Positions 26,713 to 36,571 are shown, counted from the first letter of the stretch. The stretch: 64,000 nucleotides of DNA from Anaerotignum propionicum DSM 1682 (GCF_001561955.1 NZ_CP014223.1:496001-560000); one strand, 5' to 3'. Notes: a model not told the origin generated them from the letters alone. Program-made: numbers and translations.

Positions 26713-26740
26713 AAAACCACGATTTAAAAATCGTGGTTTT
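26713..26740 (-). terminator. Terminator of tRNA-Arg
   Basis: AAAACCACGATTT and AAATCGTGGTTTT form a 13-bp stem with a 2-base loop. On the minus strand it lies just after the tRNA and is followed by T-rich sequence. Confidence 0.85.
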
Positions 26741-26744
26741 AAAG

Positions 26745-26818
<74 letters not shown>

Positions 26819-26840
26819 ATATCTTTTTGGAACATTACAT

Positions 26841-26869
26841 ATGATAATTGATTCGGACAAATTTGTCAA
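26841..26869 (-). promoter_or_regulatory. tRNA-Arg promoter
   Basis: On the minus strand, TTGACA (26864-26869), a 17-base spacer, TATCAT (26841-26846). Confidence 0.75.
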
Positions 26870-26914
26870 GAGATATTTTGTATATTTGTAAAATAATTGG
26901 CGTTGTATGATAAA

Positions 26915-26946
26915 ACATTCAGTCGGAGTTTACTCCGACTGAATGT
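26915..26946 (-). terminator. Perfect palindrome, probable terminator of the glycosyltransferase gene
   Basis: ACATTCAGTCGGAGT and its exact complement form a 15-bp stem around a 2-base loop. On the minus strand it is followed by TTTTATC. The T-run is short, so another role is possible. Confidence 0.65.
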
Positions 26947-27059
26947 ATAAGCTGTCCGTTGATAATGGCATTATTTATGTTTATTGATATAAGGTAAAAT
27001 TTTTGCAAGCTGTTTTGTATAGGAGAATCTATTTTCCACCAGCTTTCGTGGTAACTTAG

Positions 27060-28283
27060 TTATTTTTTTGCAGCCCTTGCACCGATAACCAAAGGAATTG
27101 CAGGGGGAGATACCTTTTCCGGTTTATTTCCGCTTTGCAGTATTTTTTCATAAAGGCTCTCAACACAGGTGCAAAAGTTTTCGGCAGAAAGGTTTTTCAT
27201 CGTTTCCATGCCTGCTTTTGAGAGATTGTTGTGCAAAGCTTCATCGGTAAGCAACTGATAAAGTAAGTCAGGTAAAGCTTCTGCATCTTCAAATAATAAG
27301 CCTGTTTTGTTGTGGCTGATAATGTTTTGAATACAAGGGTCGTCTTTAGCAACAACAGGTACACCTGCCGCCATTGCTTCGGCAAAGGTCAGGCCTTGTG
27401 TTTCTGTTACAGATGCACTGCAAAAAACATTCCCCAGTTGATAGTATTTGCCGATTTCAGTCCATGGTTTTCCTCCGGTAAAAATAAGATGATCCCCGAT
27501 GCCTAAATTTTTCGCCAAAAGCTCCAGATTTTCTTTCTCTGGCCCTTCACCTACAATTACCATCTTCGCATCAGGCAATTTCTCCAAAAGTTCTGGCATG
27601 GCACCTAATACCACGTCGATGCTTTTTTCCTTTGCTACACGACCGATTGAGAGAACAACGGGAGTATCTGCCTCAAGTCCCACAGAATGGCGCAGGGCAA
27701 GAATTTCTTCTGGGGAATAATTCTCTTTACGAAAATGGGCAGTATCAATTCCTGTTGGTATAATTGAGATTGGGGTAGTAACCCCATAACTGATAAGAAG
27801 ATCCTCAGTTTTTTTTGTTGGTGCAATCACATCTGTAGTTGCATTACAGAAAAATTTGCTATACTCTCTAGCCATCTCCTGGGTGATGATATGACCACCC
27901 GCAATGTAGTGCACATAGTCTTCATACATTGTGTGATACGTGTGCACCAAGGGAATTCCCTGCGTAGTCGAAATGTATTTGCCCAAAAAACCTAAAGAGA
28001 ATTCTGTTTGGGTATGAATAATGTCCAAATTCATAGAATGAATTTTTTTGGAAAGATGAGGTGGGCATAGCAAGCCGGCACGGAAATTCTTCAAAAATAA
28101 GAATGGCATGCTGGGAATTCTATATACATTTGGTTCATCTATTTCCGGTGTACGTGGATCCCATGGGGTGAAAATGTAAACATTATGTCCCTTTTTCTCC
28201 AGTCCGTGAGCCAATGTGCGAATGGATGTGGCGACACCGTTTAGTTGAGGATAATACGTGTCTGAAAATATACCTATATTCAT
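27060..28283 (-). CDS. GT4-family glycosyltransferase (diacylglycerol glucosyltransferase-like)
   Basis: The 407-residue GT-B protein begins MNIGIFSDTYYPQLNGVATS, the typical head of GT4 lipid and mannose transferases with the Gly-rich acceptor loop. It has HTHTEFSLG-type acceptor residues (here IHTQTEFSLGFLGKY), a central VVLSIGRVAKEKSID, and the C-terminal sugar-nucleotide motif SVTETQGLTFAEAMAAGVPVVA. It resembles bacterial 1,2-diacylglycerol 3-glucosyltransferases, which make membrane glycolipids on the inner leaflet; the exact lipid is inferred. ATG 28283 follows TAAGGAGC; the longer frame to 28304 has no ribosome-binding site. Monocistronic. Confidence 0.9.
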   Translation of the reverse strand: MNIGIFSDTYYPQLNGVATSIRTLAHGLEKKGHNVYIFTPWDPRTPEIDEPNVYRIPSMPFLFLKNFRAGLLCPPHLSKKIHSMNLDIIHTQTEFSLGFLGKYISTTQGIPLVHTYHTMYEDYVHYIAGGHIITQEMAREYSKFFCNATTDVIAPTKKTEDLLISYGVTTPISIIPTGIDTAHFRKENYSPEEILALRHSVGLEADTPVVLSIGRVAKEKSIDVVLGAMPELLEKLPDAKMVIVGEGPEKENLELLAKNLGIGDHLIFTGGKPWTEIGKYYQLGNVFCSASVTETQGLTFAEAMAAGVPVVAKDDPCIQNIISHNKTGLLFEDAEALPDLLYQLLTDEALHNNLSKAGMETMKNLSAENFCTCVESLYEKILQSGNKPEKVSPPAIPLVIGARAAKK

Positions 28284-28453
28284 AAAAATGCTCCTTAACT
28301 CCATAATAATAAATCATGTCCTTGTTGAAAGTTTAATACACTTCTAATTTTTTTACAACTAAGAAATATTTATGAAATTGTAAAGAATTTATTAAACTGC
28401 TCCGTTTGCTGTTTTATGATATACTGTAATAAGTATAGAATGGAGCGTAAAAT

Positions 28454-30307
28454 ATGAGTAAATTGCTAAACGAAAATCAAAGAATTGCAGTGAATCATGG
28501 GGAAGGACCCATGTTGGTTCTGGCTGGGCCGGGCAGTGGAAAGACTACGGTAATCCTATGCAGATTGCGGCGGTTTTTGTCGGAAAATAAAAATAAAGGA
28601 ATTCTTGTTGTGACTTTTACAAAGGCAGCCGCAACGGAAATGAAGGAAAGGTTTGGAGAACGAGGAAGTGACAGAATTTTATTTGCTACATTCCATAGTC
28701 TCTTTTTTCGTATTTTACGGCGTACCTATGGATATACCTCCGAAAAAATCATAGGGGAGGAGGAAAAATCCAAAGTTTTGCAAGGAATTCTATCAGAAAA
28801 AAATTGGAGCTTAAACGACCCTGAGGAGTTTATTTCCCAATTTATAATGCAGGCCTCTTTTATGGGCAATGAACTGCTTACGCCTATGGAGTTTATTCCA
28901 GAAGGTATGGAACGGGACATGTTTCGGCAATTGCATCGGGCATATGAGAGTTATAAAGAGCGCCATGGAAAGCTTGATTTTGATGATATGCTGATTCAAT
29001 GCTATGAGCTTCTTATGGAAGATCAAAAGACCTTAGCTTTTTGGCAAGAAAAGTTTCCATATATTATGGTGGATGAATTTCAGGATATAAATAGGGTGCA
29101 ATATGAATGCTTGCGTTTATTGGCGGCACCAAGAAATAATCTGTTTGTGGTGGGTGATGATGACCAAAGCATATATGGTTTTCGGGGCTCTCGCCCTGAT
29201 TTTCTTCTGGAATTTGAAAGGCAATATCCTGAGAGTCAAAATGTAGTTTTAGATATAAACTATCGTTCTAGCGAACGCATTCTCTCTCTGGCAGGAAAAG
29301 TAATTGACGTGAATGAACGACGCTTTGGCAAGGAATTGAAGGGAGCCAATGGAAAAGGGGAAAAGGTCTCCTTTTTTCTGGCGGAGGATACTACGGCGGA
29401 AGCAGAAAAAGTTGCGGAGAAAATAGGCAGTTTACTGGAAGACGGTATTGCCCTGAATGAAATTGCTGTTATCTATCGTACCAATCTGCAAGGAGGTGCC
29501 TTTGCCAGGGCGCTGTATCGCCGGGGGATTCCTTATGTGATGCGAGAGGGCGGGGGGAACATTTATGACCATTGGATTGCCAAGGACATCCTTGCGTATC
29601 TAACCCTTGGGGAGAGCGCAGATGCAGACAGTGCTCTGCGGCGCATTATAAATAAGCCAAAACGTTACATAAGTAAAGAAATGTTAGAAGATGCGGAAAA
29701 GATGCCATATACCTTGCTCAGAAGTTTTTTTGTCTGCCCTTCTTTAAAAAAGTGGCAGGAAGAGAGCCTTGAGAATCTACAGCGGGATTTGATACAGATA
29801 GGAAAAAGAAATCCTTATAATGGGATAAACTATATACGGCGGGTAATCGGTTATGATGAATATTTGGAGGAATATGCAGCATTTCGCAAATCCAGCGGAA
29901 GGGCATTTCTAGAAATTGCCGATGAAATAACGGAAATTGCGAAAAAAACAATGGACGTAAGAGAATTTCGTGGAAATCTGGAGGAAATGAGCCGCCAAAT
30001 GCAGGAACAAGTTCGAGAGAAAAACGTCATAAATAAAGGGGTTACCTTATCCACCATGCATGGTGCAAAGGGCTTAGAGTTTTATGCAGTTTTTTTACCT
30101 TCGCTGACAGAAGGGGTAGTGCCCCATGAGCGTGCAATGGAAGGTCTGGAGGAAGAACGACGTTTGTTTTATGTGGCTTTGACCAGAACCAAGGAAAAGC
30201 TATGCTTATCTGCCACCAGAAATCGCTACGGTAAGGAAACAAAGCCTTCCAGATTTTTGAAGGAGATGGGTTTAGATGTGGATGGGCTATATATAAAGAA
30301 ACCTTAA
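28454..30307 (+). CDS. UvrD/Rep-family DNA helicase
   Basis: The 617-residue superfamily 1A helicase has a Q-motif (LNENQRIAVNHGEGPMLVLAG), Walker A (AGPGSGKTTVI), motif Ia (VVTFTKAAATEMKERF), motif II DEFQDIN (residues about 213-219), motif III GDDDQSIYGFRGS, motif IV INYRSSERIL, motif V VTLSTMHGAKGLEF and motif VI FYVALTRTKEKL. At 617 residues it is shorter than PcrA/UvrD (about 720-750) because of a reduced 2B/C-terminal region. It is a 3'-5' helicase for repair or replication. ATG 28454 lies at the end of a TATACT-bearing promoter region; its ribosome-binding site GGAGCG is weak. Confidence 0.93.
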   Translation: MSKLLNENQRIAVNHGEGPMLVLAGPGSGKTTVILCRLRRFLSENKNKGILVVTFTKAAATEMKERFGERGSDRILFATFHSLFFRILRRTYGYTSEKIIGEEEKSKVLQGILSEKNWSLNDPEEFISQFIMQASFMGNELLTPMEFIPEGMERDMFRQLHRAYESYKERHGKLDFDDMLIQCYELLMEDQKTLAFWQEKFPYIMVDEFQDINRVQYECLRLLAAPRNNLFVVGDDDQSIYGFRGSRPDFLLEFERQYPESQNVVLDINYRSSERILSLAGKVIDVNERRFGKELKGANGKGEKVSFFLAEDTTAEAEKVAEKIGSLLEDGIALNEIAVIYRTNLQGGAFARALYRRGIPYVMREGGGNIYDHWIAKDILAYLTLGESADADSALRRIINKPKRYISKEMLEDAEKMPYTLLRSFFVCPSLKKWQEESLENLQRDLIQIGKRNPYNGINYIRRVIGYDEYLEEYAAFRKSSGRAFLEIADEITEIAKKTMDVREFRGNLEEMSRQMQEQVREKNVINKGVTLSTMHGAKGLEFYAVFLPSLTEGVVPHERAMEGLEEERRLFYVALTRTKEKLCLSATRNRYGKETKPSRFLKEMGLDVDGLYIKKP

Positions 30308-30575
30308 AAAATCGTAAGGAAATGTTAAAACATTACATCTTTTTGATTGCTATAATAGAATCTAGTTAAAAAAGCATCAAAGCACCTTGTTTTTAAGGCT
30401 CTTCAACGTCAAAATAGGGAGGACAGCTTTGTTTTATAAAAAGTTGTTTTTCCTGAAAGACTTAAAAAGTTTTCATTGTACTGGAGACTAGATTGGATTC
30501 CATTCTGGAAAATGACAAAAAATTCTATCAGTCACATAGGTAATACCATAACAATGAACGGTTTTATTATTAATA
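30308..30575. other. Intergenic region upstream of the envelope cluster
   Basis: No gene recognised. An open frame from 30476 is only an upstream extension of the next gene. TTGATT...TATAATAG (about 30342-30360) could be a promoter (TTGATT, spacer, TATAAT). Confidence 0.45.
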
Positions 30576-30589
30576 TTGCGGAGGGGATT

Positions 30590-33112
30590 ATGAAATATCA
30601 AAAGAAGCAAGAAATGAAGAAAAAGATATTGGCAATGATTGCAATGCTTATGGCATGCATAATGGTTTTAAGTTTGATTGCACCGTTTACAATTTTTGCC
30701 GCACCAGTAACTACAAACGCGAAAGCAGCAATTGTAAGCAATGGAGACGAAAGTGCGGTGGATGATACCATCGGGTCATTAAAAACCTTCGGAAAGGAAC
30801 AATTCGATGTTGAGCTTCAAGCCGGCTTTGATGGTAATTATATTGTAAAAAAGACAATGCCTGTGCGGGGTGTGATTACCAATCATGGTAATGCTTTTCA
30901 TGGAGAGGTGCAAATTAAGGCTTATACAAGAACTGTAAATAGAGATAAGGAATATGCCATCTATTATCAAAAGCTCGATTTGGAACAAGGTGCTTCCAAG
31001 GCAATTGATATGGCGGCAACCATGGGGAGTATACACAAATACTTAGAAATATCTTTGGTCGATGAAAAAGGAAATAAGGTTTATCAGGATTATTTATTTT
31101 TAACGGCTAAGGACCCCAAAACAATTGTGATTGGCGTGCTAAGTGAGAGTACTCAGGATTTAAAGTATCTGAGCAATTTACATCTTGCTCAGATTATTGA
31201 GGATAATCAAGCTACCCAAGAAAATTATCAAACAGAATTGAATAAAAAATATGACTATCCTGTGTATTTAAATGAAAGTACTTTTCCCAGTAACATTGAA
31301 ATATTAAATAGCTTTTCTGTTTTCGTTGTGGATGATTTTGATTTTTCTGCACTCACCCAGGAGCAGAGACAAGCTCTTCATCAGTGGGTTCTGGGTGGCG
31401 GAACTATAGTGGTAGGTACAGGTGCGGCGGCACAAAAAACACTGAAAGGCTTGGATTTTTTAGCAAACATTCAGGTGAAGGGAACCACCACAGCCGCTGA
31501 GGTAATGGGAGTAACAGGAGAAATTCCTCTGGCGCAACTAAGCGGAGAAGGCTTAGCTGATTTATGGGGAAGTGATGGGATAAAGTATCTTTCGGTTTTA
31601 GAAGCAGGTAAAGGTCATGTGATTCTCAGTCATTTTTCTTTATCCCAAGCCCCTATGGCAGGACAGGATACAACATTGGAAATGCTGACTGTGGCTCTAC
31701 GTCAAGTGGCGTCTGAGGCTTTCGCTGTAAATTTATATGATGAGGGTTATTATGACAGCTTGCGCTACATTGCTACTGATTTTCCTCCTTTTGAAATGAA
31801 CTCTATCTTATTCATCTTTGGTGCAATTGGAGTTTACATTGTAATAGTAGGACCAATTCTTTATTTCATTCTAAAGAAAAGGGATAGGAGAGAGAAAGGT
31901 TGGATTTTTGTTCCTGCTTTTTCTCTTGTGTTTATGGGATTGGTATTCCTTTTGGCACAAAGTAGTACCTACAAAAGTGGTATGATTCATACGGTTTCGG
32001 TTGTTGAAATGCAGAAAGGTTCTCATATTGCAAAGGCAGATACAGGTATGGCAATCAAATATGCAAGCAAAGGGAGTGTAACCTTTAGCTCTGATGAAAA
32101 AATACCAATAAGCATCAATATGGATGAAAATTATTACAGAGAATCCTTAAGCAATAATGAGAAATGTGCATATCGCATTTTATGCGGAAATACAACAGAG
32201 GTAACCTTTTCAGACAGTGAAAGCTGGGGTACTCAGTATTTTGGCACACAAAGCAGTGTGGACTTGGGTGGTAATGTTGAGAGCACCGTTAAGATGAAGG
32301 ATGGAAAATATGTAGGTGAAATTATCAATCATACCAATATTGATTTCTATCGGGTAGTCTTGATGTTGGATGGTAATTTTCATGCATTTGAGTCTTTGAA
32401 GGCCGGAGATACGCTAAAGGTTGACCTCAAAAAAGCTGATCTGGAAAAAGAGAATGAAAATCTTTATGGGGGATTCAACGATGAAGCCATCAGAAAACAA
32501 GTGACAAACGGTGAAATAACGAGGAAAGAAGCCTACATGTGGTACATGGAGCACGATTTGCGTGAGCGTTACTATAATTATCAACAAAACACGTCTTTAA
32601 TCCCAGTTACTTTTTACGGTTATAGTCAAAAGTCTATTTTGAGTGGGGAGAAAAAGTTGAATGGAAAGCAGGTGCTGGAAGATAGTTTGACTATGTATAA
32701 ACAAGATTTTCCGCTGGAGTTATCCAAACAGGAACAGTTTGAAATTGGCTTGAAGGGAACCATTGATTCAAACGCAAAATTCAACGAAAATTATGATGAA
32801 TTTGGTTCCACGCTATATCCTTATGAGGAATCAGATTTTTATATTACCTATGCTTTGCCGGAAGGGGTTAAGGTCAATCAGATGGAGCTTCAGGGAACTG
32901 CCAGAGATTATGTGTCGCTTCCTGAAGTGCTGACTATATTTAACCGAAAGACCAAGGAATGGGATGAAGTTAATTTGGGAGAGAAACTTGCTGTTGAAAA
33001 TTATATTGATGATAGCAATATGGTGGAAATAATGATGCATTGCTTAAAAGAAAAAGAAACGGTTTTGCCTAAATTATGGATGCAAGGAGGTGGTCTGTTT
33101 GCTGGAAATTAA
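30590..33112 (+). CDS. Large secreted/membrane protein of the VWA-ABC envelope cluster
   Basis: The 840-residue protein starts with KYQKKQEMKKK, then a signal peptide (ILAMIAMLMACIMVLSLIAPF, cut after about FAAPV). The large extracytoplasmic N-terminal part includes a glutamine-amidotransferase-like stretch, FVVDDFDFSALTQEQRQALHQWVLGGGTIVVGTG. Two central membrane helices follow (FIFGAIGVYIVIVGPILYFIL and VPAFSLVFMGLVFLLAQ), and then a long beta-rich C-terminal domain outside. Similar proteins sit next to BatA-type VWA proteins. ATG 30590 follows GCGGAGGGG, and the open frame upstream to 30476 is not used. It overlaps the ABC ATPase gene by 14 bases, so translation is probably coupled. Precise function unknown. 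Confidence 0.8.
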   Translation: MKYQKKQEMKKKILAMIAMLMACIMVLSLIAPFTIFAAPVTTNAKAAIVSNGDESAVDDTIGSLKTFGKEQFDVELQAGFDGNYIVKKTMPVRGVITNHGNAFHGEVQIKAYTRTVNRDKEYAIYYQKLDLEQGASKAIDMAATMGSIHKYLEISLVDEKGNKVYQDYLFLTAKDPKTIVIGVLSESTQDLKYLSNLHLAQIIEDNQATQENYQTELNKKYDYPVYLNESTFPSNIEILNSFSVFVVDDFDFSALTQEQRQALHQWVLGGGTIVVGTGAAAQKTLKGLDFLANIQVKGTTTAAEVMGVTGEIPLAQLSGEGLADLWGSDGIKYLSVLEAGKGHVILSHFSLSQAPMAGQDTTLEMLTVALRQVASEAFAVNLYDEGYYDSLRYIATDFPPFEMNSILFIFGAIGVYIVIVGPILYFILKKRDRREKGWIFVPAFSLVFMGLVFLLAQSSTYKSGMIHTVSVVEMQKGSHIAKADTGMAIKYASKGSVTFSSDEKIPISINMDENYYRESLSNNEKCAYRILCGNTTEVTFSDSESWGTQYFGTQSSVDLGGNVESTVKMKDGKYVGEIINHTNIDFYRVVLMLDGNFHAFESLKAGDTLKVDLKKADLEKENENLYGGFNDEAIRKQVTNGEITRKEAYMWYMEHDLRERYYNYQQNTSLIPVTFYGYSQKSILSGEKKLNGKQVLEDSLTMYKQDFPLELSKQEQFEIGLKGTIDSNAKFNENYDEFGSTLYPYEESDFYITYALPEGVKVNQMELQGTARDYVSLPEVLTIFNRKTKEWDEVNLGEKLAVENYIDDSNMVEIMMHCLKEKETVLPKLWMQGGGLFAGN

Positions 33113-34025
33113 GGATCTAGTCAAAAATTATGGTAAATTTACCGCGGTGGACCGCCTGACATTATCAGTGGGAAAAGGTGCAATCTGCGGATTTGTAGGA
33201 CCAAATGGTGCGGGGAAGACTACCACCATGCGTATTATGTCGGGGTTATTGAATGCTACCTCTGGCAATGTGATTATAGATGGTGTTGACGTAACAAAAA
33301 ACCCCAGAGCTTTGCGGGAAAAAATCGGTTATATGCCTGACTTTTTTGGAGTATATGATAATCTAAAGGTAACAGAGTATATGGATTTTTATGCGGGAGC
33401 TTATGGCATTGCGTATAAGGATAGAGCGCCAATTATTGATAATCTTTTGGAAATTGTAGACTTATCCCATAAAAAAGATAGTTATGTTGATTCCCTTTCA
33501 AGGGGAATGAAGCAAAGGCTTTGCTTGGCAAGAAGCCTTGTCCATGACCCTGAACTTTTAATTTTAGATGAACCTGCGTCAGGCCTTGACCCAAGAGCCA
33601 GGGTAGAGATGAAAGAGGTTTTAAAGCAGTTGCAGGAGATGGGAAAGACCATTATCATCAGCTCTCATATTTTGCCTGAACTGGCAGAAATGTGTACAGA
33701 GGTATGTATTATTAATCATGGAAAGCTGGCGGCGCAAGGTTCTGTTCAGGAAATCATGCAGAAATTGAGTCAAAAGAGAATCATTCACATTGAACCTCTC
33801 AGAGAAATGGAAAGGATGATTCAAATTTTGAAGGAACAGCCCATGATTCGATCTATTGTGGAAAACACGAAAGATGTGGAGCTGGATTTTACAGGCACCA
33901 ATGAAGAACTTTCCGACGTTTTAAAGCAATTGATATTGGCGGATATTCCACTGCTTTCCTTCAAGGAGAAGGAAGGAAATCTGGAAGAAGTGTTTATGCA
34001 GGTAACAGGAGGTGAAAGCATATGA
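33099..34025 (+). CDS. ABC transporter ATP-binding protein
   Basis: The 308-residue ATPase has Walker A (VGPNGAGKTTTMRIM), Q-loop (GYMPDFFGVYDNL), signature SLSRGMKQRLCLARSL, Walker B LLILDEPASGLDP, and H-loop SSHILPE, plus a C-terminal extension. It belongs to the export-type (CcmA/NatA-like) family. TTG 33099 gives a spacing of 8 from AGGAGG; a GTG at 33090 overlaps that site. Its stop overlaps the permease start (ATGA), so the two are coupled. With the permease it probably forms an exporter or an energy module for the cell-surface assembly encoded around it. Confidence 0.95.
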   Translation: MLEIKDLVKNYGKFTAVDRLTLSVGKGAICGFVGPNGAGKTTTMRIMSGLLNATSGNVIIDGVDVTKNPRALREKIGYMPDFFGVYDNLKVTEYMDFYAGAYGIAYKDRAPIIDNLLEIVDLSHKKDSYVDSLSRGMKQRLCLARSLVHDPELLILDEPASGLDPRARVEMKEVLKQLQEMGKTIIISSHILPELAEMCTEVCIINHGKLAAQGSVQEIMQKLSQKRIIHIEPLREMERMIQILKEQPMIRSIVENTKDVELDFTGTNEELSDVLKQLILADIPLLSFKEKEGNLEEVFMQVTGGESI

Positions 34026-34927
34026 TGAACCCTGTATTAAGAAGAGAGGCAATTACCTCCTTACGTGGATGGAAAAACTACGCTGTATTGACGTTTTATT
34101 TGCTTATGATGACATTGGGGGCAGGCGTTTTCTTTTACGCCAGCGTGTTTCAATCGTATCGTTTCTCCTTTGATCCTCAAAATATTGTTTATTTGTACGT
34201 AACCTTAGCAGCGATACAGATGGCATTGATTGTGTTATCGGTTCCTGCCTTGACTGCGGGCAGTATCAGCGGGGAAAGAGAGCGACAGACTTTGGATTTG
34301 CTCTTGGTGACTAAGCTTTCACCTTTTTCTATCGTAACTGGAAAGCTTTTATCCTCTATGGCGTTTGTACTGCTTTTGATTGTTAGTACACTGCCTGTTT
34401 TCTCCATTGTATTTTATTTTGGAAGTTTGGGTATTAGTTCCCTTTTGATGATGATTGGTTTTACTTTGACCACAGCGTATATGCTTGGTGGAATCTCTGT
34501 ATTCTTTTCGTGCATTTACAAAAGAACGGTGGTTTCCATTATGCTGGTGTATATTGTGACTGGCGTTTTATGTTTTGGGACATTGCTTATGGTATTATTG
34601 CCGATGGCAACAAGGGGTTATGGCCAACTTTCAAGTACAGCCACCCTTATAAAATTAATTCCAAATCCAGGGGTTGGATTCTTTTCTTTGATTGATCATC
34701 AGATTGGTACCAGTATTGTAGATAATGTATTTTTTAATAATATAAATGGCACAAAAAGAAGCTTTGTTTTATGGGCATCAGGAAACCTTTGGGTACTGCA
34801 TATGGCATTTCAGGTTGTCATTGGGTCCATTTTTGTAGTATTGGCGGCAGGTTTAATTAATCCTGTGCGAGAGCATAAGCAAAGAGATAAAGTAACTAAG
34901 ACGAAAAAGAAAAAAAGCGAGGAATAA
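34022..34927 (+). CDS. ABC-2-type transporter permease
   Basis: The 301-residue protein has about six membrane helices in the ABC-2 pattern. It begins MNPVLRREAITSLRGWKNYAVL and has the conserved loop AGSISGERERQTLDLLLVTKLSPFSIVTGKLLSSM. The C-terminus is lysine-rich and cytoplasmic. It pairs with the ATP-binding protein just upstream, which overlaps it by four bases, and lies 3 bases before the coiled-coil protein gene. The transported molecule is not known. Confidence 0.93.
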   Translation: MMNPVLRREAITSLRGWKNYAVLTFYLLMMTLGAGVFFYASVFQSYRFSFDPQNIVYLYVTLAAIQMALIVLSVPALTAGSISGERERQTLDLLLVTKLSPFSIVTGKLLSSMAFVLLLIVSTLPVFSIVFYFGSLGISSLLMMIGFTLTTAYMLGGISVFFSCIYKRTVVSIMLVYIVTGVLCFGTLLMVLLPMATRGYGQLSSTATLIKLIPNPGVGFFSLIDHQIGTSIVDNVFFNNINGTKRSFVLWASGNLWVLHMAFQVVIGSIFVVLAAGLINPVREHKQRDKVTKTKKKKSEE

Positions 34928-34930
34928 GCG

Positions 34931-36409
34931 ATGGGCAAGTTTCATACCCTATTGGTTCCATTAAAAAGAAAATTGTTTTTTGAAGGTTTTCTTCAAAAAC
35001 TCATTGGTTTTTGGCTGGCGGCAAGTATACTTGGACTTGCCGTTACTTTGCTGTCAAAAATTATTTTTCTGCCTGATGTAATTTTAATTATTCTTGGTAT
35101 TTTTATGCTTGCTTTTCTTTTAGCGGCAGGATATGCCATTGCAAAGCGCCCGGATTTTCGTAAAGCGGCGGCGGCGGCAGATGCTTTAGGCGGTCAGGAA
35201 CGTATGATTACTACCTTGGAGTTATTGCAAAAGCAGGAGCCCTCCAGTATGGAAAAAATGGCAATAGCGGATGGAATGAAAATTGGCTCGCAAACGAATT
35301 TCTCCAAGGCATATCGGGTGGGCATTCCAAAGAGATTGCTTCAATGGATAGCATTGTTTCTAATTCTTACCATGGCGACAGGCTTTTTGCCATCTCCTCG
35401 AGAGGAAAAGGCTGAGATTTATGCAAAGGCAAAACTTGTACAGATTGAAAAGGTAATCAAGGATGTGGAAAAAGACGAAGCCCTTTCTGCGGAAGAGAAG
35501 AAGCTTTTGCAAAAGGAAATGAAAGCACTTTCTAAGGAACTTAAGCGTGCTCCCAGTAGGGAAGCAGGGGAAACAGCGGTGCAAAAAGCACAACAGGAGA
35601 TGAAACAGCTGGAGAAGGACAGTGTCTCTAAGGATTTAAAGAAGTTGGCTCAGGAATTTGCAAAAGAAGAGCTTACTGCACCATTATCTGAGGCTGCGGA
35701 AAAAGGTGACGCAAAGGCAATTGAACAGGCAATTGCAAAGCTTCAGGAGCAAATGAAGAAGCTTACAGAGGAGCAGCTTTCTGCTTTGGGCAAACAGATG
35801 GGCGCAGCGGCGGCGCAAATGAGTGATGCGGATTTGGCAAAGGCACTGGAGCAATTAGCAGAAGCTTTGGAAAACGGAGAAATCTCTTCCAAGTTGTTGG
35901 AACAGCTTCAGCAACAAATGACTTCCCAAAGCCTAGAAAATGCAGAATTAAGAAAAGCACTGCAAAATGCCAATCAGGCGTTAGGCGATGCAAGGGGTGA
36001 AAAACCTCAGCAAGGCCAAGGCCAAGGCCAAGGTCAGGGTCAAGGGCAAGGCGCAGGCCAAGGACAAGGTGCAGGTCAAGGACAAGGTGCAGGTCAAGGA
36101 CAGGGGCAGGGAGGCGCAGGCCAAGGCGGCAACGGTCGAGGTAGCGGACATATTGAAGGAGAAGAAATATTTACGAGAAAAGCCGCAGACAAGGCGGGAT
36201 ATAACACCCAAGTAAGCGGAACCAAGAATGAGGGTGGTGATAGTTCCATAACCCAGCAGAAAACCATCGGAGAGGACGGGGAACGTTTGCCTTATGAGCA
36301 GGTTTTCCATAGCTATCAGAATGATGCAATAAAGGCATTGGATGAACAAAATACTCCTTTTGGTATGCGTCAGCTGGTATCTGATTATTTTTCCACGCTA
36401 GAGAGATAG
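34931..36409 (+). CDS. Membrane-anchored coiled-coil protein with Gly-Gln repeats (DUF4175-like)
   Basis: The 492-residue protein starts with two membrane helices (IGFWLAASILGLAVTLLSKII and VILIILGIFMLAFLLAAGYAIA). After a cytoplasmic stretch ADALGGQERMITTLELLQKQ it has a third hydrophobic helix near residue 145. A long Lys/Glu/Ala/Gln coiled coil (about 165-345) and a low-complexity Gly-Gln region (about 355-400) follow, then a conserved-looking C-terminal segment with YEQVFHSYQNDAIKALDEQ. The layout resembles DUF4175-type proteins found beside VWA genes. The repeat is coded by 18-base tandem units. ATG 34931 after GAGGAATAAGCG. It is part of the same operon. Confidence 0.75.
   Translation: MGKFHTLLVPLKRKLFFEGFLQKLIGFWLAASILGLAVTLLSKIIFLPDVILIILGIFMLAFLLAAGYAIAKRPDFRKAAAAADALGGQERMITTLELLQKQEPSSMEKMAIADGMKIGSQTNFSKAYRVGIPKRLLQWIALFLILTMATGFLPSPREEKAEIYAKAKLVQIEKVIKDVEKDEALSAEEKKLLQKEMKALSKELKRAPSREAGETAVQKAQQEMKQLEKDSVSKDLKKLAQEFAKEELTAPLSEAAEKGDAKAIEQAIAKLQEQMKKLTEEQLSALGKQMGAAAAQMSDADLAKALEQLAEALENGEISSKLLEQLQQQMTSQSLENAELRKALQNANQALGDARGEKPQQGQGQGQGQGQGQGAGQGQGAGQGQGAGQGQGQGGAGQGGNGRGSGHIEGEEIFTRKAADKAGYNTQVSGTKNEGGDSSITQQKTIGEDGERLPYEQVFHSYQNDAIKALDEQNTPFGMRQLVSDYFSTLER
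36011..36130 (+). repeat. Tandem repeat coding for Gly-Gln(-Ala) units
   Basis: Short direct repeats, first of 6 bases (CAAGGC/CAAGGT) and then of 18 bases (CAAGGACAAGGTGCAGGT units), code for GQGQGA. The length is likely to vary between strains by slippage, always in steps that keep the frame. Confidence 0.85.
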
Positions 36410-36458
36410 GCCTTGGTTTCGGAGCAGGAATTTGCTTCACAAAAAAAGAGTTCTTGTT

Positions 36459-36526
36459 AAAAGTTTGGGTCAAGCCTTCAAAGGCTTGCTGGTTTCGGGG
36501 TGGTGCCACGAGACTTTGGGCTTAAG
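36459..36526. repeat. Dispersed hairpin repeat, unit 1
   Basis: About 68 bases: AAAGTTTGGGTCAAGCCTT, a short hairpin (AAGCCTTCAAAGGCTT), a second imperfect hairpin around GGTTTCGGGGTGGTGCC, ending CTTAAG. It is related to unit 2 at 36572. It looks like a small intergenic repeat family. It sits in the gap where MoxR/DUF58 genes would be expected. Confidence 0.7.
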
Positions 36527-36571
36527 TCAGCATTTGATTTAATTAGAAAAAACTTGAGAATAAGATTGTTT

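Noticed and set aside
36011-36130. Short repeats considered as a CRISPR array
   Set aside because: The repeats are contiguous, in frame, and code for Gly-Gln; there are no spacers and no cas genes in the window.
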